Below are positions 9,689 through 19,767 of a stretch of DNA of 64,000 nucleotides, piece by piece. The position numbers and the translations under genes are program-made. The notes under the pieces were generated by a model. It was not told the origin of the DNA. It did no database searches and saw only the letters and a program-made list of their open reading frames with translations. Where the stretch lies: positions 1,674,001-1,738,000 of the forward strand of contig NZ_CP027848.1 of the NCBI RefSeq assembly GCF_003019275.1, in the 5' to 3' direction. Every line of letters begins with the position of its first letter. The stretch's first letter is position 1. The stretch is from Staphylococcus muscae (lineage in GTDB: Bacteria; Bacillota; Bacilli; Staphylococcales; Staphylococcaceae).

Positions 9689-9694
9689 TTTTAT

Positions 9695-9809
9695 CTAAAT
9701 AGGACATGCTGTTACATGTCCCATGAGCCCGTTAAAAAGACGGTGACTATCATTAGTACTTAAAAAATAACTACCAATTCGTGTCAAAGAAAGTGGTGGT
9801 TATTTTTTA
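9695..9809 (+). ncRNA. SprF-like antitoxin RNA, copy 2 (orphan)
   Basis: This repeats copy 1 almost base for base: the 5' hairpin around ACATGCTGTTACATGT, the GCCCGTTAAAAAGACGGTGACTAT block and the terminator (9762-9776 with 9794-9808). Most changes fall in the linker and in the terminator loop. Promoter and terminator are intact. The toxin gene opposite it is reduced to its last 12 codons, so the RNA is an orphan. It could be a decay product or could still act on the toxin mRNA of copy 1. Confidence 0.65.
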
Positions 9810-9838
9810 TGATTTAATTTAATGATTGCGACAATTAG
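9800..9838 (-). pseudogene. truncated SprG-like toxin, copy 2
   Basis: Only the codons for LIVAIIKLNHKK and the stop remain, closely matching the end of the intact toxin (LVVAIIKLDHKK). The sequence then runs directly into the terminator of the neighbouring M20 peptidase gene. No start codon or leader remains. Confidence 0.7.
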
Positions 9839-9880
9839 AAAAAGACCTTAAATTTCAGTTATTGAGATTTAAGGTCTTTT
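9838..9880 (-). terminator. M20 peptidase terminator
   Basis: AAAAGACCTTAAAT (9840-9853) pairs with ATTTAAGGTCTTTT (9867-9880), with a T-run on the - strand just after the gene. Confidence 0.85.
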
Positions 9881-9886
9881 CGTCAT

Positions 9887-11053
9887 TTAAAATACATTCT
9901 CTAATTCTAATATTTTCATGAATGTACTCACTGTGTATTTCATGGCTGATTCATCAATATCAAAGTGAGGACTATGGTGAGGCCAATCTGTTTGTTTTTC
10001 TGCATTACCACAACCAGTAAAGAAAAAAGCACCGGGCAAGGCATGTAAGTAATAAGAGAAGTCCTCACCAATCATCATTAAATCAGAATCATGGTAGCGG
10101 AAGTTTAAATCATTGGCTGCTATTTTAACAATTTCAGCTGAAGCTTCATGATTGTATACAGGCAAATACCCATTAATATAATCAAAATCATAAGTGATAT
10201 CATTAGCCACAGCTAAGCCTTCTAATAATTTTTCTAATTTTGTTTGAATATGTTGTTGTACTTCAGGGTCAAATGTACGAACAGTACCACGACAATGTGC
10301 TGTATCAGGAATGACATTGTCAGCATCACCAGCTTCAATTTTTCCGAATGAAATAACAGCTTGCTTAACAGGGTCAAGTGTACGTGACACAATCTTTTGT
10401 GTACTTAAAATAAACTCTGCCATGATGACAATCGGATCAATTGTCTCGTGAGGTTTTGCGCCATGCCCACCTTTACCATAAATTGTAATATTAAATTCAT
10501 CAGGTTGCGCCATCATAGCACCAGGGCGTGTGTGAATTGTACCAGTCGGATATCCACTCCATAAATGATTGCCATATACTTTGTCAACACCGACAAGTGC
10601 ATTATCAGCAATCATGCCTTGTGCACCACCAGGCATTTCTTCTTCGCCATATTGGAAGATGAGTGCAACGGCTCCTTTTAGTTCTGATTGATGTTCATGT
10701 AGGAGTTCGGCAACGGTTAATAAGATGGCAGTATGCCCATCATGACCACAAGCATGCATGATGCCCGGATTTTTTGAACGATAAGGAACATTTTTCATGT
10801 CATCGATAGGTAAAGCATCAAAGTCTGCACGCAAAGCGATTGTAGGTCCTGATTCCGAATTGCCAATCGTTGCGACAATACCGTTCTCACCGACACATTC
10901 ACGAATATTGAAATCAAGTTGTTTTAACCGCTTAAGAATATAGGTATGTGTTTCTATTTCGTGAAATGAGCGCTCTGGGTATTGATGTAAGTGACGGCGT
11001 ATAGCGATTGTTTCCTGTTCCTTCTCGCTTGCACGTTGAAACCAATCCGTCAT
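9887..11053 (-). CDS. M20 family amidohydrolase/peptidase
   Basis: 388-residue cytosolic metallo-amidohydrolase of the M20D/AmaB type, which hydrolyses N-acyl or N-acetyl amino acids and similar amides using one or two metals. Metal-site residues appear in HACGHDGH (C102, H104) and EEEMPGG (catalytic glutamates around 137-138). A further conserved HLWSG histidine and a C-terminal MIGEDFSYY...PGAFFF..G segment are present. The dimerisation domain with GKGGHGAKPH lies in the middle. The substrate cannot be named from sequence. In S. aureus a homologue also lies between tuf and kbl. It is transcribed divergently from kbl. Confidence 0.9.
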   Translation of the reverse strand: MTDWFQRASEKEQETIAIRRHLHQYPERSFHEIETHTYILKRLKQLDFNIRECVGENGIVATIGNSESGPTIALRADFDALPIDDMKNVPYRSKNPGIMHACGHDGHTAILLTVAELLHEHQSELKGAVALIFQYGEEEMPGGAQGMIADNALVGVDKVYGNHLWSGYPTGTIHTRPGAMMAQPDEFNITIYGKGGHGAKPHETIDPIVIMAEFILSTQKIVSRTLDPVKQAVISFGKIEAGDADNVIPDTAHCRGTVRTFDPEVQQHIQTKLEKLLEGLAVANDITYDFDYINGYLPVYNHEASAEIVKIAANDLNFRYHDSDLMMIGEDFSYYLHALPGAFFFTGCGNAEKQTDWPHHSPHFDIDESAMKYTVSTFMKILELENVF

Positions 11054-11165
11054 GGGTCATCTACTCCTTTTTAATATTATGATAATAATTATACACGTGC
11101 TTTCAAGTTTGTTCAAAATACGATATGATAAAAGAGTATTAGCAAATAGGAAAGGGGAATAAATC

Positions 11166-12356
11166 GTGGTACAAAGACTACACGACTTTCTAGAAGAGAA
11201 TATTAACTATTTGAAAGATAATGGATTATACAACGAGATTGACACAATTGAAGGGGCAAATGGTCCTAAAATTAAGATTGCTGGCAAAGAATATATCAAC
11301 CTATCATCAAACAACTATTTAGGGCTTGCGACAGATGCAGACTTAAAAGCGGCAGCGAAAGAAGCAGTTGATTCGCATGGTGTCGGTGCAGGTGCAGTTC
11401 GTACAATTAATGGAACACTTGATTTGCATGATGAACTAGAAAAAACATTGGCGGAATTTAAAGGAACAGAAGCAGCGATTGCCTATCAATCGGGTTTTAA
11501 CTGTAACATGGCAGCAATTTCAGCTGTAATGAACAAAAATGATGCGATTTTATCAGATGAACTCAACCATGCTTCAATCATTGATGGTTGTCGGTTATCA
11601 AAAGCGAAAATCATTCGTGTGAACCACTCAGATATGGATGATTTGCGTCAAAAAGCAAAAGAAGCTGTTGAATCAGGTCAATACAACAAAGTGATGTATA
11701 TCACAGATGGCGTTTTCAGTATGGATGGTGATGTTGCAAAGTTACCTGAAATTGTGGAAATCTGTGAAGAATACGGCATTATGGTTTATGTCGATGATGC
11801 ACATGGTTCAGGCGTTATGGGTAAAGGTGCTGGTACGGTGAAACATTTTGGTTTACAAGATAAGGTAGACTTCCAAATCGGTACATTATCTAAAGCGATT
11901 GGTGTTGTAGGTGGTTATGTTGCAGGTTCTCAAAAACTGATTGACTGGTTAAAAGTACAATCACGTCCATTTTTATTCTCAACTTCTTTAGCACCAGCAG
12001 ATACTAAGGCGATTACAACTGCGGTGAAAAAGTTGATGGCATCTACCGAGTTACATGATAAGTTATGGGACAATGCAAACTACCTTAAAGAAGGCTTAAA
12101 TAAATTAGGTTTCAATACAGGTGAATCTGAAACACCAATTACACCAGTGATTATTGGTGATGAGAAGAAAACACAAGCATTTAGTAAGCGTTTGATGGAA
12201 GAAGGCGTATACGTTAAATCAATCGTCTTCCCAACGGTACCACGCGGTACGGGACGTGTACGTAATATGCCAACAGCTGCACATACGAAAGAAATGTTAG
12301 ATGAGGCGTTAGCTGTCTACGAACGTGTAGGCAAAGAACTAGATATCATTTCATAA
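11166..12356 (+). CDS. kbl: 2-amino-3-ketobutyrate CoA ligase (glycine C-acetyltransferase)
   Basis: 396-residue PLP enzyme of the alpha-oxoamine synthase family. It converts 2-amino-3-ketobutyrate and CoA to glycine and acetyl-CoA. The PLP lysine is K243 in GTLSKAIG and the cofactor-stacking DDAHGSG begins at 210. The GTG start follows AGGAAAGGGG. The product of the next gene should make its substrate from threonine, so the two form a threonine degradation pair although a terminator separates them. 8-amino-7-oxononanoate synthase is the close alternative, but no biotin genes are nearby. Confidence 0.93.
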   Translation: MVQRLHDFLEENINYLKDNGLYNEIDTIEGANGPKIKIAGKEYINLSSNNYLGLATDADLKAAAKEAVDSHGVGAGAVRTINGTLDLHDELEKTLAEFKGTEAAIAYQSGFNCNMAAISAVMNKNDAILSDELNHASIIDGCRLSKAKIIRVNHSDMDDLRQKAKEAVESGQYNKVMYITDGVFSMDGDVAKLPEIVEICEEYGIMVYVDDAHGSGVMGKGAGTVKHFGLQDKVDFQIGTLSKAIGVVGGYVAGSQKLIDWLKVQSRPFLFSTSLAPADTKAITTAVKKLMASTELHDKLWDNANYLKEGLNKLGFNTGESETPITPVIIGDEKKTQAFSKRLMEEGVYVKSIVFPTVPRGTGRVRNMPTAAHTKEMLDEALAVYERVGKELDIIS

Positions 12357-12371
12357 TAAAATATAATGATT

Positions 12372-12411
12372 AGCACAGTCATTCTTTATATAGGTGGCTG
12401 TGCTTTTTTAG
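12372..12411 (+). terminator. kbl terminator
   Basis: AGCACAG and CTGTGCT pair around a partly paired loop and are followed by TTTTTT. Confidence 0.75.
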
Positions 12412-12453
12412 AGCGATTACTAAGAAATGCCCACATTAAGTGTTTTCCCTACG

Positions 12454-12482
12454 TGTACAAGTAAGCGCTTTAATGTTATAAT
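12454..12482 (+). promoter_or_regulatory. tdh promoter with cre-like operator in the spacer
   Basis: TGTACA (12454-12459), a 17-nt spacer and TATAAT (12477-12482). The spacer carries GTAAGCGCTTTAA (12461-12473), which contains the AAGCGCTT core of catabolite-responsive elements. Binding of CcpA here would block the polymerase. The promoter is well formed; the operator call is by similarity only. Confidence 0.6.
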
Positions 12483-12562
12483 GTATGCAAATAGTATGTT
12501 ATATGAGCATGACAAGAAAACATTTGTGTTTATCAGAGAGACAGTTAGGAGATGTAATCATT

Positions 12563-13522
12563 ATGAAAAGAATATTTATCACTGGTGCATTAGGTCAAAT
12601 TGGAACAGAACTTGTTGCAAAATGTCGTGAAATTTATGGGAATGACAATGTTTTAGCAACAGATATTCGTGAACCAGAAGCCGGCTCTATCGTGGCGGAA
12701 GGGCCATTTGAGATTTTAGATGTCACTGATGCAGATAAGATGGAACAATTAATTGCGGACTTCAAACCAGATACAATGATGCATATGGCTGCGTTATTAT
12801 CAGCAACTGCAGAACAAAAGCCATTGCTTGCATGGAACTTGAATATGGGTGGCTTAGTCAATGCGTTAGAAGCTGCACGTAAATATGATTTACAATTCTT
12901 CACACCAAGCTCGATAGGTGCATTTGGTCCAAATACACCTAAGAAAAATACACCACAAGTTACAATCCAACGTCCAAACACAATGTACGGTGTGAACAAA
13001 GTTTCTGGAGAGTTATTATGTGATTACTACTTTACAAAATTTGGTGTAGATACGCGTAGTGTTCGCTTCCCAGGTCTTATCTCATACATCAAAGAACCAG
13101 GTGGCGGTACAACGGATTATGCGGTTGATATTTACTTCCAAGCCGTTCGTGAAGGTAAATACACAAGCTATATTGATCGTGGTACCTATATGGATATGAT
13201 GTTTATGGATGATGCGATTGATGCAATTATTAAATTGATGGAAGCAGATGGCGGTAAGCTGATTAACCGTAACGCATACAACTTGAGTGCGATGAGTATT
13301 GAACCGGAAATGGTGAAAGCAGCCATTCAAGAACATGATCCAAACTTTACAGTAGATTATGATGTCGATCCTGTCCGTCAAGGTATTGCAGAAAGCTGGC
13401 CTGATAGTATTGATACAAGCTGTGCACGTGGTGAGTGGGGCTTTGATCCAAAATATGATTTGACAGCGATGACGAAGCGTATGTTAGAAGGTATTAGAGA
13501 GAAAGAAAATCAAAAAGCATAA
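12563..13522 (+). CDS. tdh: L-threonine 3-dehydrogenase, short-chain (epimerase) type
   Basis: 319-residue extended short-chain dehydrogenase. The NAD-binding GALGQIG lies at 8-14 and the catalytic Y142xxxK146 in [10 protein letters not shown]. Proteins of this epimerase-like type are known threonine dehydrogenases in several bacteria, making 2-amino-3-ketobutyrate. Its position beside kbl supports that reaction over sugar-nucleotide epimerisation. The start at 12563 is chosen because TAGGAGA lies about 10 nt upstream and [14 protein letters not shown] begins the Rossmann fold. A cre-like site sits in its promoter, suggesting repression when glucose is plentiful. Confidence 0.88.
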   Translation: MKRIFITGALGQIGTELVAKCREIYGNDNVLATDIREPEAGSIVAEGPFEILDVTDADKMEQLIADFKPDTMMHMAALLSATAEQKPLLAWNLNMGGLVNALEAARKYDLQFFTPSSIGAFGPNTPKKNTPQVTIQRPNTMYGVNKVSGELLCDYYFTKFGVDTRSVRFPGLISYIKEPGGGTTDYAVDIYFQAVREGKYTSYIDRGTYMDMMFMDDAIDAIIKLMEADGGKLINRNAYNLSAMSIEPEMVKAAIQEHDPNFTVDYDVDPVRQGIAESWPDSIDTSCARGEWGFDPKYDLTAMTKRMLEGIREKENQKA

Positions 13523-13529
13523 TTAAAAG

Positions 13530-13573
13530 AAATGGGGTAACGCACGAATAGAAGTGTGATTGCCCCATTTTTT
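13530..13573 (+). terminator. tdh terminator
   Basis: AAATGGGG and CCCCATTT form the base of a hairpin with an inner GCAC/GTGT helix, followed by TTTT. Confidence 0.8.
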
Positions 13574-13681
13574 AGCAATAACGAGAGTTTAAGAATATAT
13601 CAAATTTTCGCAAAACTCATTGAATTATGATGACCGAGTTGATATAATGCTTGTATTACATAATTACAGGGGGCAATTATT

Positions 13682-14764
13682 ATGACAGATTTAGTAAAAT
13701 TAGAACAACGTCAGGCGTTAAAAGAGAAGCCAGATGAATCCTCTTTAACGTTTGGAGAGGTATTTACAGATTATATGTTGAGCTTTGATTATACAGAAGG
13801 TCAAGGGTGGCATGACTTGAAGATTATCCCATATGCACCAATCGAGATTTCACCAGCCGCACAAAGTGTGCACTATGGTCAATCTGTATTTGAAGGCTTA
13901 AAAGCTTATAAACATAACGGTGAAGTTGTCTTATTCAGACCAGATGAAAACTTCAAGAGGATTAATGTCTCATTAGAGCGTTTAAAAATGCCACGCATTG
14001 ATGAAGATTTATTATTAGAAGGTTTAAAACAATTAGTAGACGTAGACCGTGATTGGGTACCTGAAGGAGAAGGTCGATCACTTTACATCCGTCCAGTTGT
14101 ATTTGCGACACAAGGTATATTAGGAGTAGCCCCATCTAAAAATTACCGATTATTAATTCTTCTATCACCATCAGGTTCATACTATGGTGGGGACTCACTA
14201 CGCCCTACAAAGATTTATGTTGAAGACGAATACGTACGTGCTGTACGTGGTGGTGTTGGATTCGCAAAAGTTGCAGGTAACTACGCAGCGAGTTTATTGG
14301 CACAAGCAAATGCCAATGCCCTTGGTTTCGACCAAGTATTATGGTTAGATGGTGTGGAACAAAAATATGTTGAAGAAGTTGGAAGTATGAACATCTTCTT
14401 CGTGATTAATGGTAAAGTTGTAACACCTTCATTGAATGGTAGTATCTTACCAGGTATTACACGTAAAACTGTACTTGCTTTAGCTGAAACGCTTGGCTAT
14501 GAAGTTGAAGAACGACGTGTATCAATTGATGAATTATTCGAGTACTATGAAAAAGGTGAGCTGGAAGAGGTCTTTGGTACAGGTACGGCAGCGGTCATCT
14601 CTCCAGTTGGCGAATTACAGTTCAAAGATAAAAAGATTGTCATCAACAACAATGAAACAGGTAAGATAACACAAGCTTTATATGATAACTATACAGGTAT
14701 TCAGAGTGGTAAGTTAGACGATCCACATAACTGGCGTTTAGTTGTACCACATTATGAAAGATAA
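13682..14764 (+). CDS. ilvE: branched-chain amino acid aminotransferase
   Basis: 360-residue class IV PLP aminotransferase that interconverts leucine, isoleucine and valine with their 2-oxo acids. The PLP lysine is K196 in [15 protein letters not shown]. The family motifs [12 protein letters not shown] and [11 protein letters not shown] and the C-terminal [15 protein letters not shown] are present. AGGGGG precedes the ATG. It stands alone between two terminators, so it is monocistronic. No T-box or leucine-leader structure is visible in the short upstream gap. Confidence 0.96.
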   Translation: MTDLVKLEQRQALKEKPDESSLTFGEVFTDYMLSFDYTEGQGWHDLKIIPYAPIEISPAAQSVHYGQSVFEGLKAYKHNGEVVLFRPDENFKRINVSLERLKMPRIDEDLLLEGLKQLVDVDRDWVPEGEGRSLYIRPVVFATQGILGVAPSKNYRLLILLSPSGSYYGGDSLRPTKIYVEDEYVRAVRGGVGFAKVAGNYAASLLAQANANALGFDQVLWLDGVEQKYVEEVGSMNIFFVINGKVVTPSLNGSILPGITRKTVLALAETLGYEVEERRVSIDELFEYYEKGELEEVFGTGTAAVISPVGELQFKDKKIVINNNETGKITQALYDNYTGIQSGKLDDPHNWRLVVPHYER

Positions 14765-14789
14765 ACTTATATTGAAATCGTAAGTTAGT

Positions 14790-14840
14790 GAAGATATCCC
14801 CGCATCTAAGGTGAATAGACTTTTGATGTGGGATATTTTC
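14790..14840 (+). terminator. ilvE terminator
   Basis: GAAGATATCCCCGCATC pairs with GATGTGGGATATTTTC over a 17-nt loop; the descending arm ends in TTTTC and ATTT follows. Confidence 0.65.
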
Positions 14841-14946
14841 ATTTATAAATAGATATAACAAGCATCTCTATGTTACTTTTGAAACTGACTTATCAACAGC
14901 ACTTTAAGTATACAAATTTGAAATAATCATGATTGGAGATTCCAAA

Positions 14947-15993
14947 ATGGACAAGGATATGAAAGACAAAATTGTAACGTTGATCAAAGAAGCTTGGATA
15001 GAAGATATTAAAAATAACAGAGAGATTAAAAAAATAGAAAAACAAAATAAACATTATATAAAAGTATTGAAACATTTAGAACAGTTAGTCCTTTCAGACG
15101 AAGTTTGTACAGATCGCTTGATCGAGAAAAGTACGGATAATATTGAGACAAAAAAGCAGGAAGATACTTTTATTTTCGTAAGACATTTATTAGGTGGAGA
15201 AGGTATTCATCCAGAAACAGGAGAGAAAATCTTTGTGCCTGAATCGGTTGTACGAAATGAAATGTTAGAGCATGGAGATCGGCTGACTTTTGAAGAACAT
15301 GGTAATGGTTATCAAAGACATAAATATCATAAACTAAATGGTGAAAAGGACCAAACTATTGCAGCGCTTGATATTATAAGTTATGATTATGCGATTGTCG
15401 ATTATGATGAAAGCATCCATCGATACGTCTGTAAAAAGTATTTTAAGCAGGGGGAACTAACGAGTATCCCAATTTGCCTACTGAATGAGAAAGATATTAT
15501 AAAATTTAACATACGTAAGGAAGATATTATTAGCATTGCACAGACAGCCAATCATACAACTTCACGAATCAGATGGAAATATGATGCAGATGAAATTTTA
15601 CCAACACCTATTAAAAAGAAAGCATCGTATTATAAGGAACATCAAGAACAAACGGAGATGGAAGATGCGGAAAAAGCAATATTTAAAGGGATTGCAGTCG
15701 GTATCTTTGGAGCGAGTCAGTTTATCAATAATTACATAGAAGAAGTGGAACAACGTGGTGGAAAAGTGCACCATACGGAGTCGGACAGCCAGTGTAATGT
15801 GGAAGCGGTTGTGAATAAATCGGATATTATTGTTATTCCTATTACGCACATCAGTCATGTGAAGGCTGAACAGGCGAAAGGATATGCGAAAAAATCAGAA
15901 AAACCTTTTGTTATTTTAAAAAACAGTGGTCGAAGTCATTTTGTCAGTGAGTTAAAAGGACACTTACATTTGATTCAATCAAAGGAAGAGTAA
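14947..15993 (+). CDS. DUF2325 domain protein of unknown function
   Basis: 348-residue protein. The N-terminus is charged and probably helical. A middle region around residues 90-150 (RHLLGGEGIHPETGEKIFVPE) is followed by a C-terminal module from about 250. There, VGIFGASQFINNYIEEVEQRGG and the later KPFVILKNSGRSHF resemble the DUF2325 Rossmann-like fold, which carries a nucleotide-binding-like glycine turn. The start is ATG 14947 because TTGGAGA lies 7 nt upstream. It is flanked by ilvE and a HAD phosphatase with no operon partner. Function is not known to me. Confidence 0.7.
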   Translation: MDKDMKDKIVTLIKEAWIEDIKNNREIKKIEKQNKHYIKVLKHLEQLVLSDEVCTDRLIEKSTDNIETKKQEDTFIFVRHLLGGEGIHPETGEKIFVPESVVRNEMLEHGDRLTFEEHGNGYQRHKYHKLNGEKDQTIAALDIISYDYAIVDYDESIHRYVCKKYFKQGELTSIPICLLNEKDIIKFNIRKEDIISIAQTANHTTSRIRWKYDADEILPTPIKKKASYYKEHQEQTEMEDAEKAIFKGIAVGIFGASQFINNYIEEVEQRGGKVHHTESDSQCNVEAVVNKSDIIVIPITHISHVKAEQAKGYAKKSEKPFVILKNSGRSHFVSELKGHLHLIQSKEE

Positions 15994-16122
15994 CATATGC
16001 CAGAGATTTCTAGGTCATGGATAATTGCAGGTACTTGTTTGATTTCAACGTGAACATTTGCATCATATTTTAAAACGAAATCGTGTTATGCTAAAGAAAA
16101 AGAACAAGAATAGGTGACTGTA

Positions 16123-16806
16123 ATGGCGATTAAATGGTTATTATTTGATAAAGATGGCACACTCATACAGTTTGATAAAAGTTGGGTGAAGTTAGGCGTT
16201 CGGTTAGTCAATGATGTTTGTGATCACTTTGAAATTGAACAGCGATCTGAGGTTTATGATGCCATTGGTATTGAAGGAGATGCTTTTCGACCAGGAAGTG
16301 TGATGGCATCAGGTTCACTAGAACAAATGGCACACATCTTTAATGAGTATACAGACATGGAGACATATGACTGGGTGAGTATGCGTAGCCAACAGTTGAT
16401 TGATACACGCATACCTGAGAGTGAGTTATTTCCAGGTGTTCGTGAAACATTGAATAAGCTCAAAACACTCGGATTCCATTTGGCAATTGTAACAAGTGAT
16501 AATGTGCATGGTGTATCGCATTTTCTTTCGGCAACGGGACTTGAAGAGATGTTTGCATGTGTTATTTCAACTAATGGAGACAATTATGAAAAGCCAGATT
16601 CACGACTTCTAGCGCCACTCTGGTCACACGGTGTTAAAGGAGAAGAGATGGTGATGATTGGCGATACTGACTTAGATATGGAAACAGGTCGCCAAGCGAA
16701 TTGTATCAAGAATATTGGCGTCCGAACAGGATTAGGACAAGAAGCAACATTTGAAGAAGCGGATATCGTCTTAGATGATGTGACACAAGTGATAGACTAT
16801 TTGTAA
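16123..16806 (+). CDS. HAD-superfamily phosphatase (phosphoglycolate phosphatase-like)
   Basis: 227-residue HAD subfamily IA hydrolase. Motif I is FDKDGTL near residues 8-14, with both aspartates intact. The helical cap follows. Motif II is VTSDN, the motif III lysine lies in YEKPDSRLL, and motif IV is MIGDTDLDMETG. This fits a small-molecule phosphatase similar to phosphoglycolate phosphatase or pyrophosphatase PpaX; the substrate is not determined. The start at 16123 is preferred over an upstream GTG because TAGGTGA serves as its ribosome binding site. In S. aureus a related HAD gene lies near ilvE. Confidence 0.88.
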   Translation: MAIKWLLFDKDGTLIQFDKSWVKLGVRLVNDVCDHFEIEQRSEVYDAIGIEGDAFRPGSVMASGSLEQMAHIFNEYTDMETYDWVSMRSQQLIDTRIPESELFPGVRETLNKLKTLGFHLAIVTSDNVHGVSHFLSATGLEEMFACVISTNGDNYEKPDSRLLAPLWSHGVKGEEMVMIGDTDLDMETGRQANCIKNIGVRTGLGQEATFEEADIVLDDVTQVIDYL

Positions 16807-16937
16807 TTTTAATAGGAGATATTTTTATTTATATCGAACTTGGTTGTATTTATAGTAATCATGGGTCTAATCAGTGCAACTTTATATTGTTAGTGTTGTG
16901 TCACACAAGAGATTAACACAATCAAATATTAAATAAA

Positions 16938-16967
16938 TACCCCCTTGCTGTGTAAAGTAAGGGGGTT
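16938..16967 (-). terminator. terminator of the deoxynucleoside kinase pair
   Basis: ACCCCCTTGC and GTAAGGGGGT form a hairpin directly after the kinase stop, with a T-rich run on the - strand. Confidence 0.8.
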
Positions 16968-16973
16968 CAATAT

Positions 16974-17636
16974 CTATCGTGGATCAATTTGACGATGTGT
17001 TTGGATAATGTGTGAAATCTTCGCGATGACCTTATCGATAGAATCCGGATCTTCATATAAATCATATTCATTAATATTTACACGCACGACAGGGCATGCA
17101 TTGAATTGATTGATCCAATCATCATAGCGTTTAAACAACATTTGCCAATATTCTGGGTCGGTGTCCATTTCCATCTGACGACCACGTGTATTGATACGGT
17201 CGATTACATTGTTATAATCAGACTCTAAATAAATGAGCACATCGGGTTTTGGAAAGTAAGGTGTCATCACCATTGCATCGAAAAGGTTTGAATAAGTTTC
17301 AAAGTCTTCTTCCGTCATTGTTCCTTGTTCTTGATGCATTTTTGCAAAAATATCAACATCTTCATAAATAGAGCGATCTTGTATAAAGCCACCACCGTAT
17401 TCAAACATACGTTTTTGTTCTTTAAAGCGTTCTGCTAAAAAGTAAATTTGTAAGTGGAAACTCCAACGACGAAAATCATCATAAAACTTATCTAAGTATG
17501 GATTATGATCGACATTCTCATAAGAAGTACGAAAGTTTAATTTATCAGCTAACGCACGTGTGAGAGATGATTTTCCAACTCCAACGGTCCCAGCAATTGT
17601 AATGACTGCGTCTGATGGTATATTATAGTGTGTCAT
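16974..17636 (-). CDS. deoxyadenosine/deoxycytidine kinase
   Basis: 220-residue deoxynucleoside kinase of the dCK/dGK family, which phosphorylates salvaged deoxynucleosides with ATP. The P-loop is GTVGVGKSS near 12-20, the DRS motif (QDRSIYED) is near residue 87, and the lid arginines lie in RINTRGRQME. Similar pairs in Bacillus are dAK/dCK and dGK, and this one most resembles dAK. Its start lies inside the 3' end of the upstream kinase gene (14-nt overlap) with GGAGG in that gene, indicating translational coupling. Confidence 0.88.
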   Translation of the reverse strand: MTHYNIPSDAVITIAGTVGVGKSSLTRALADKLNFRTSYENVDHNPYLDKFYDDFRRWSFHLQIYFLAERFKEQKRMFEYGGGFIQDRSIYEDVDIFAKMHQEQGTMTEEDFETYSNLFDAMVMTPYFPKPDVLIYLESDYNNVIDRINTRGRQMEMDTDPEYWQMLFKRYDDWINQFNACPVVRVNINEYDLYEDPDSIDKVIAKISHIIQTHRQIDPR

Positions 17637-18246
17637 GTGTTTGTCCTCCGATTAATTCATTAATACGTGATAATACTTGTTCATAGTCTTCTGGATTGTT
17701 GACGAAATCAATTTCTGTTGTATCAATCCATAATACTTGATGCCCTTCATCAGACAGTTGCTTATAGTATGTCGCATAGTCATCTTTAAGCTTTAATAAG
17801 TACTCATCTTCAATGTGTGCTTCAAAGCTACGATCACGCTTAGCTATGCGTTTTTTCAATACAGATAAGTCTGCGTCAAGGATAATGGTATAGTCTGGTG
17901 TAATTAAGTCTTCGGTTAAGATATCATAAATACGTGAAAACTTCTCATATTCCGTTTTAGAAAGGGTATTGCGTGCAAAAATTTTATTTTTATAAATATG
18001 ATAGTCGCATACAATGCCGTCATGAAGTTCTGCCAAATCTTGATATGCTTTGTAACGATTACAGAGAAAGAACATTTCTGTTTGAAAGCTCCATTTGGAA
18101 ATATCTTCATAAAAATCAGATAGGAAAGGATTCTCCCCAACAATTTCTTTTGCTTCATAAAAATGGTAAGATTGACTCAACTTGTGTGTGAGTGAGGACT
18201 TACCAACACCAATCGGTCCTTCAATAACAATAAAAGGTTTCGTCAT
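17623..18246 (-). CDS. deoxyguanosine kinase-like deoxynucleoside kinase
   Basis: 207-residue paralogue of the next gene. The P-loop GPIGVGKSS is near residues 10-18, and VCDYHIYKNKIFA occupies the place of the DRS loop. The lid segment IAKRDRSFE is present. The start MTKPFIVIEGPIG at 18246 is favoured by GATGGAGCG about 8 nt upstream; a longer in-frame extension would overlap tadA. Assignment as dGK rests on the paired arrangement known in Firmicutes. It is divergent from tadA with only 65 bases between them. Confidence 0.86.
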   Translation of the reverse strand: MTKPFIVIEGPIGVGKSSLTHKLSQSYHFYEAKEIVGENPFLSDFYEDISKWSFQTEMFFLCNRYKAYQDLAELHDGIVCDYHIYKNKIFARNTLSKTEYEKFSRIYDILTEDLITPDYTIILDADLSVLKKRIAKRDRSFEAHIEDEYLLKLKDDYATYYKQLSDEGHQVLWIDTTEIDFVNNPEDYEQVLSRINELIGGQTHDTL

Positions 18247-18299
18247 ATGTTTTCGCTCCATCTCATAGTAGTCAGTATTACAAATTTTAACATAAGTGA

Positions 18300-18788
<489 letters not shown>

Positions 18789-18881
18789 AAAAAAGCGATT
18801 GAATTTTGTTAAACTAAAGGTATCTGAGTATTTCTATCATGAAAATAGGAAAGTAGAATAAGTAAAAAGTGAGGAAAAGTG

Positions 18882-19751
18882 ATGGTCAAGTTAATTGCAA
18901 CAGATATGGACGGGACATTATTGAATGCATCACATGAAATTACACCTGAAAATATTGAAGCTATTAAATATGCACAATCTCAAGGTGTGACGGTAGTGAT
19001 TGCGACAGGTCGTGCGTTTTATGAAGCGAGTAGACCTGTGACAGAAGCTGGATTAAAAGTTCCATATATTTGTTTGAACGGTGCAGAAGTGAGAGATGAA
19101 AGTTTCAATATTGTACATACAGCAAGTTTGAATAAAGAAATGTCTGATGTAATTCAAAATACACTGAAACAAGCAGACGTTTACTATCAAGTATATACGA
19201 ACAGAGGCATTTACACGGAAGACCCTGAGAAAGACTTGGCGATATATGTGGATATTGCTAAACACGCAAGGCAACATGCAGATGTAGATGTGATACGTCA
19301 ACATATTCAATCGCGTATTGATAATGGTACGTTGAAAGTTGTATCAAGTTATGACCAAATCGAATCAATTCCGGGTGAATTGATTATGAAAATATTAGCA
19401 TTTGATACAGATTTAGAGAAGATTGCACGTGTTAAACAAACACTTGCGGAACATGTGAACTTAGCAGTGTCATCATCATCGATTGGTAATATAGAAGTGA
19501 CACACGCTGAAGCACAAAAAGGAATGGCACTTCAAGCGATTGCAGATCAATTAAATATTGATATGGGAGATGCAATGGCTGTGGGAGATAATATGAATGA
19601 TGCGTCGATGCTAGAACGTGTAGGTCATCCAGTCGCAATGGCGAATGGTGTAGAAGCAGTTAAAGCACTGGCTACATTTACGACAGATTCCAATGAAGAA
19701 AGTGGCGTTGCAAAAGCCATTTATCATGTATTAAATCAAGAAGAAAAATAA
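18882..19751 (+). CDS. Cof-type HAD-IIB phosphatase
   Basis: 289-residue HAD type IIB hydrolase (Cof/YkrA-like). It starts LIATDMDGTLLN (motif I, residues 4-15). The cap is large and alpha/beta, and it ends with MAVGDNMNDASMLERVG.PVAMANG (motif IV). Such enzymes dephosphorylate sugar phosphates or cofactors such as flavin and PLP; the substrate is undetermined. The ATG at 18882 is 7 nt from GTGAGG. It is followed after 16 bases by the flavin reductase gene and is probably co-transcribed with it. Confidence 0.88.
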   Translation: MVKLIATDMDGTLLNASHEITPENIEAIKYAQSQGVTVVIATGRAFYEASRPVTEAGLKVPYICLNGAEVRDESFNIVHTASLNKEMSDVIQNTLKQADVYYQVYTNRGIYTEDPEKDLAIYVDIAKHARQHADVDVIRQHIQSRIDNGTLKVVSSYDQIESIPGELIMKILAFDTDLEKIARVKQTLAEHVNLAVSSSSIGNIEVTHAEAQKGMALQAIADQLNIDMGDAMAVGDNMNDASMLERVGHPVAMANGVEAVKALATFTTDSNEESGVAKAIYHVLNQEEK

Positions 19752-19767
19752 AGGGAGTTTTTGAAAG

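Noticed and set aside
13574..13681. Possible T-box or peptide leader before ilvE
   Set aside because: The gap is only about 110 bases after the tdh terminator and shows no specifier loop, AGGGTGG-like bulge or leucine-rich leader.
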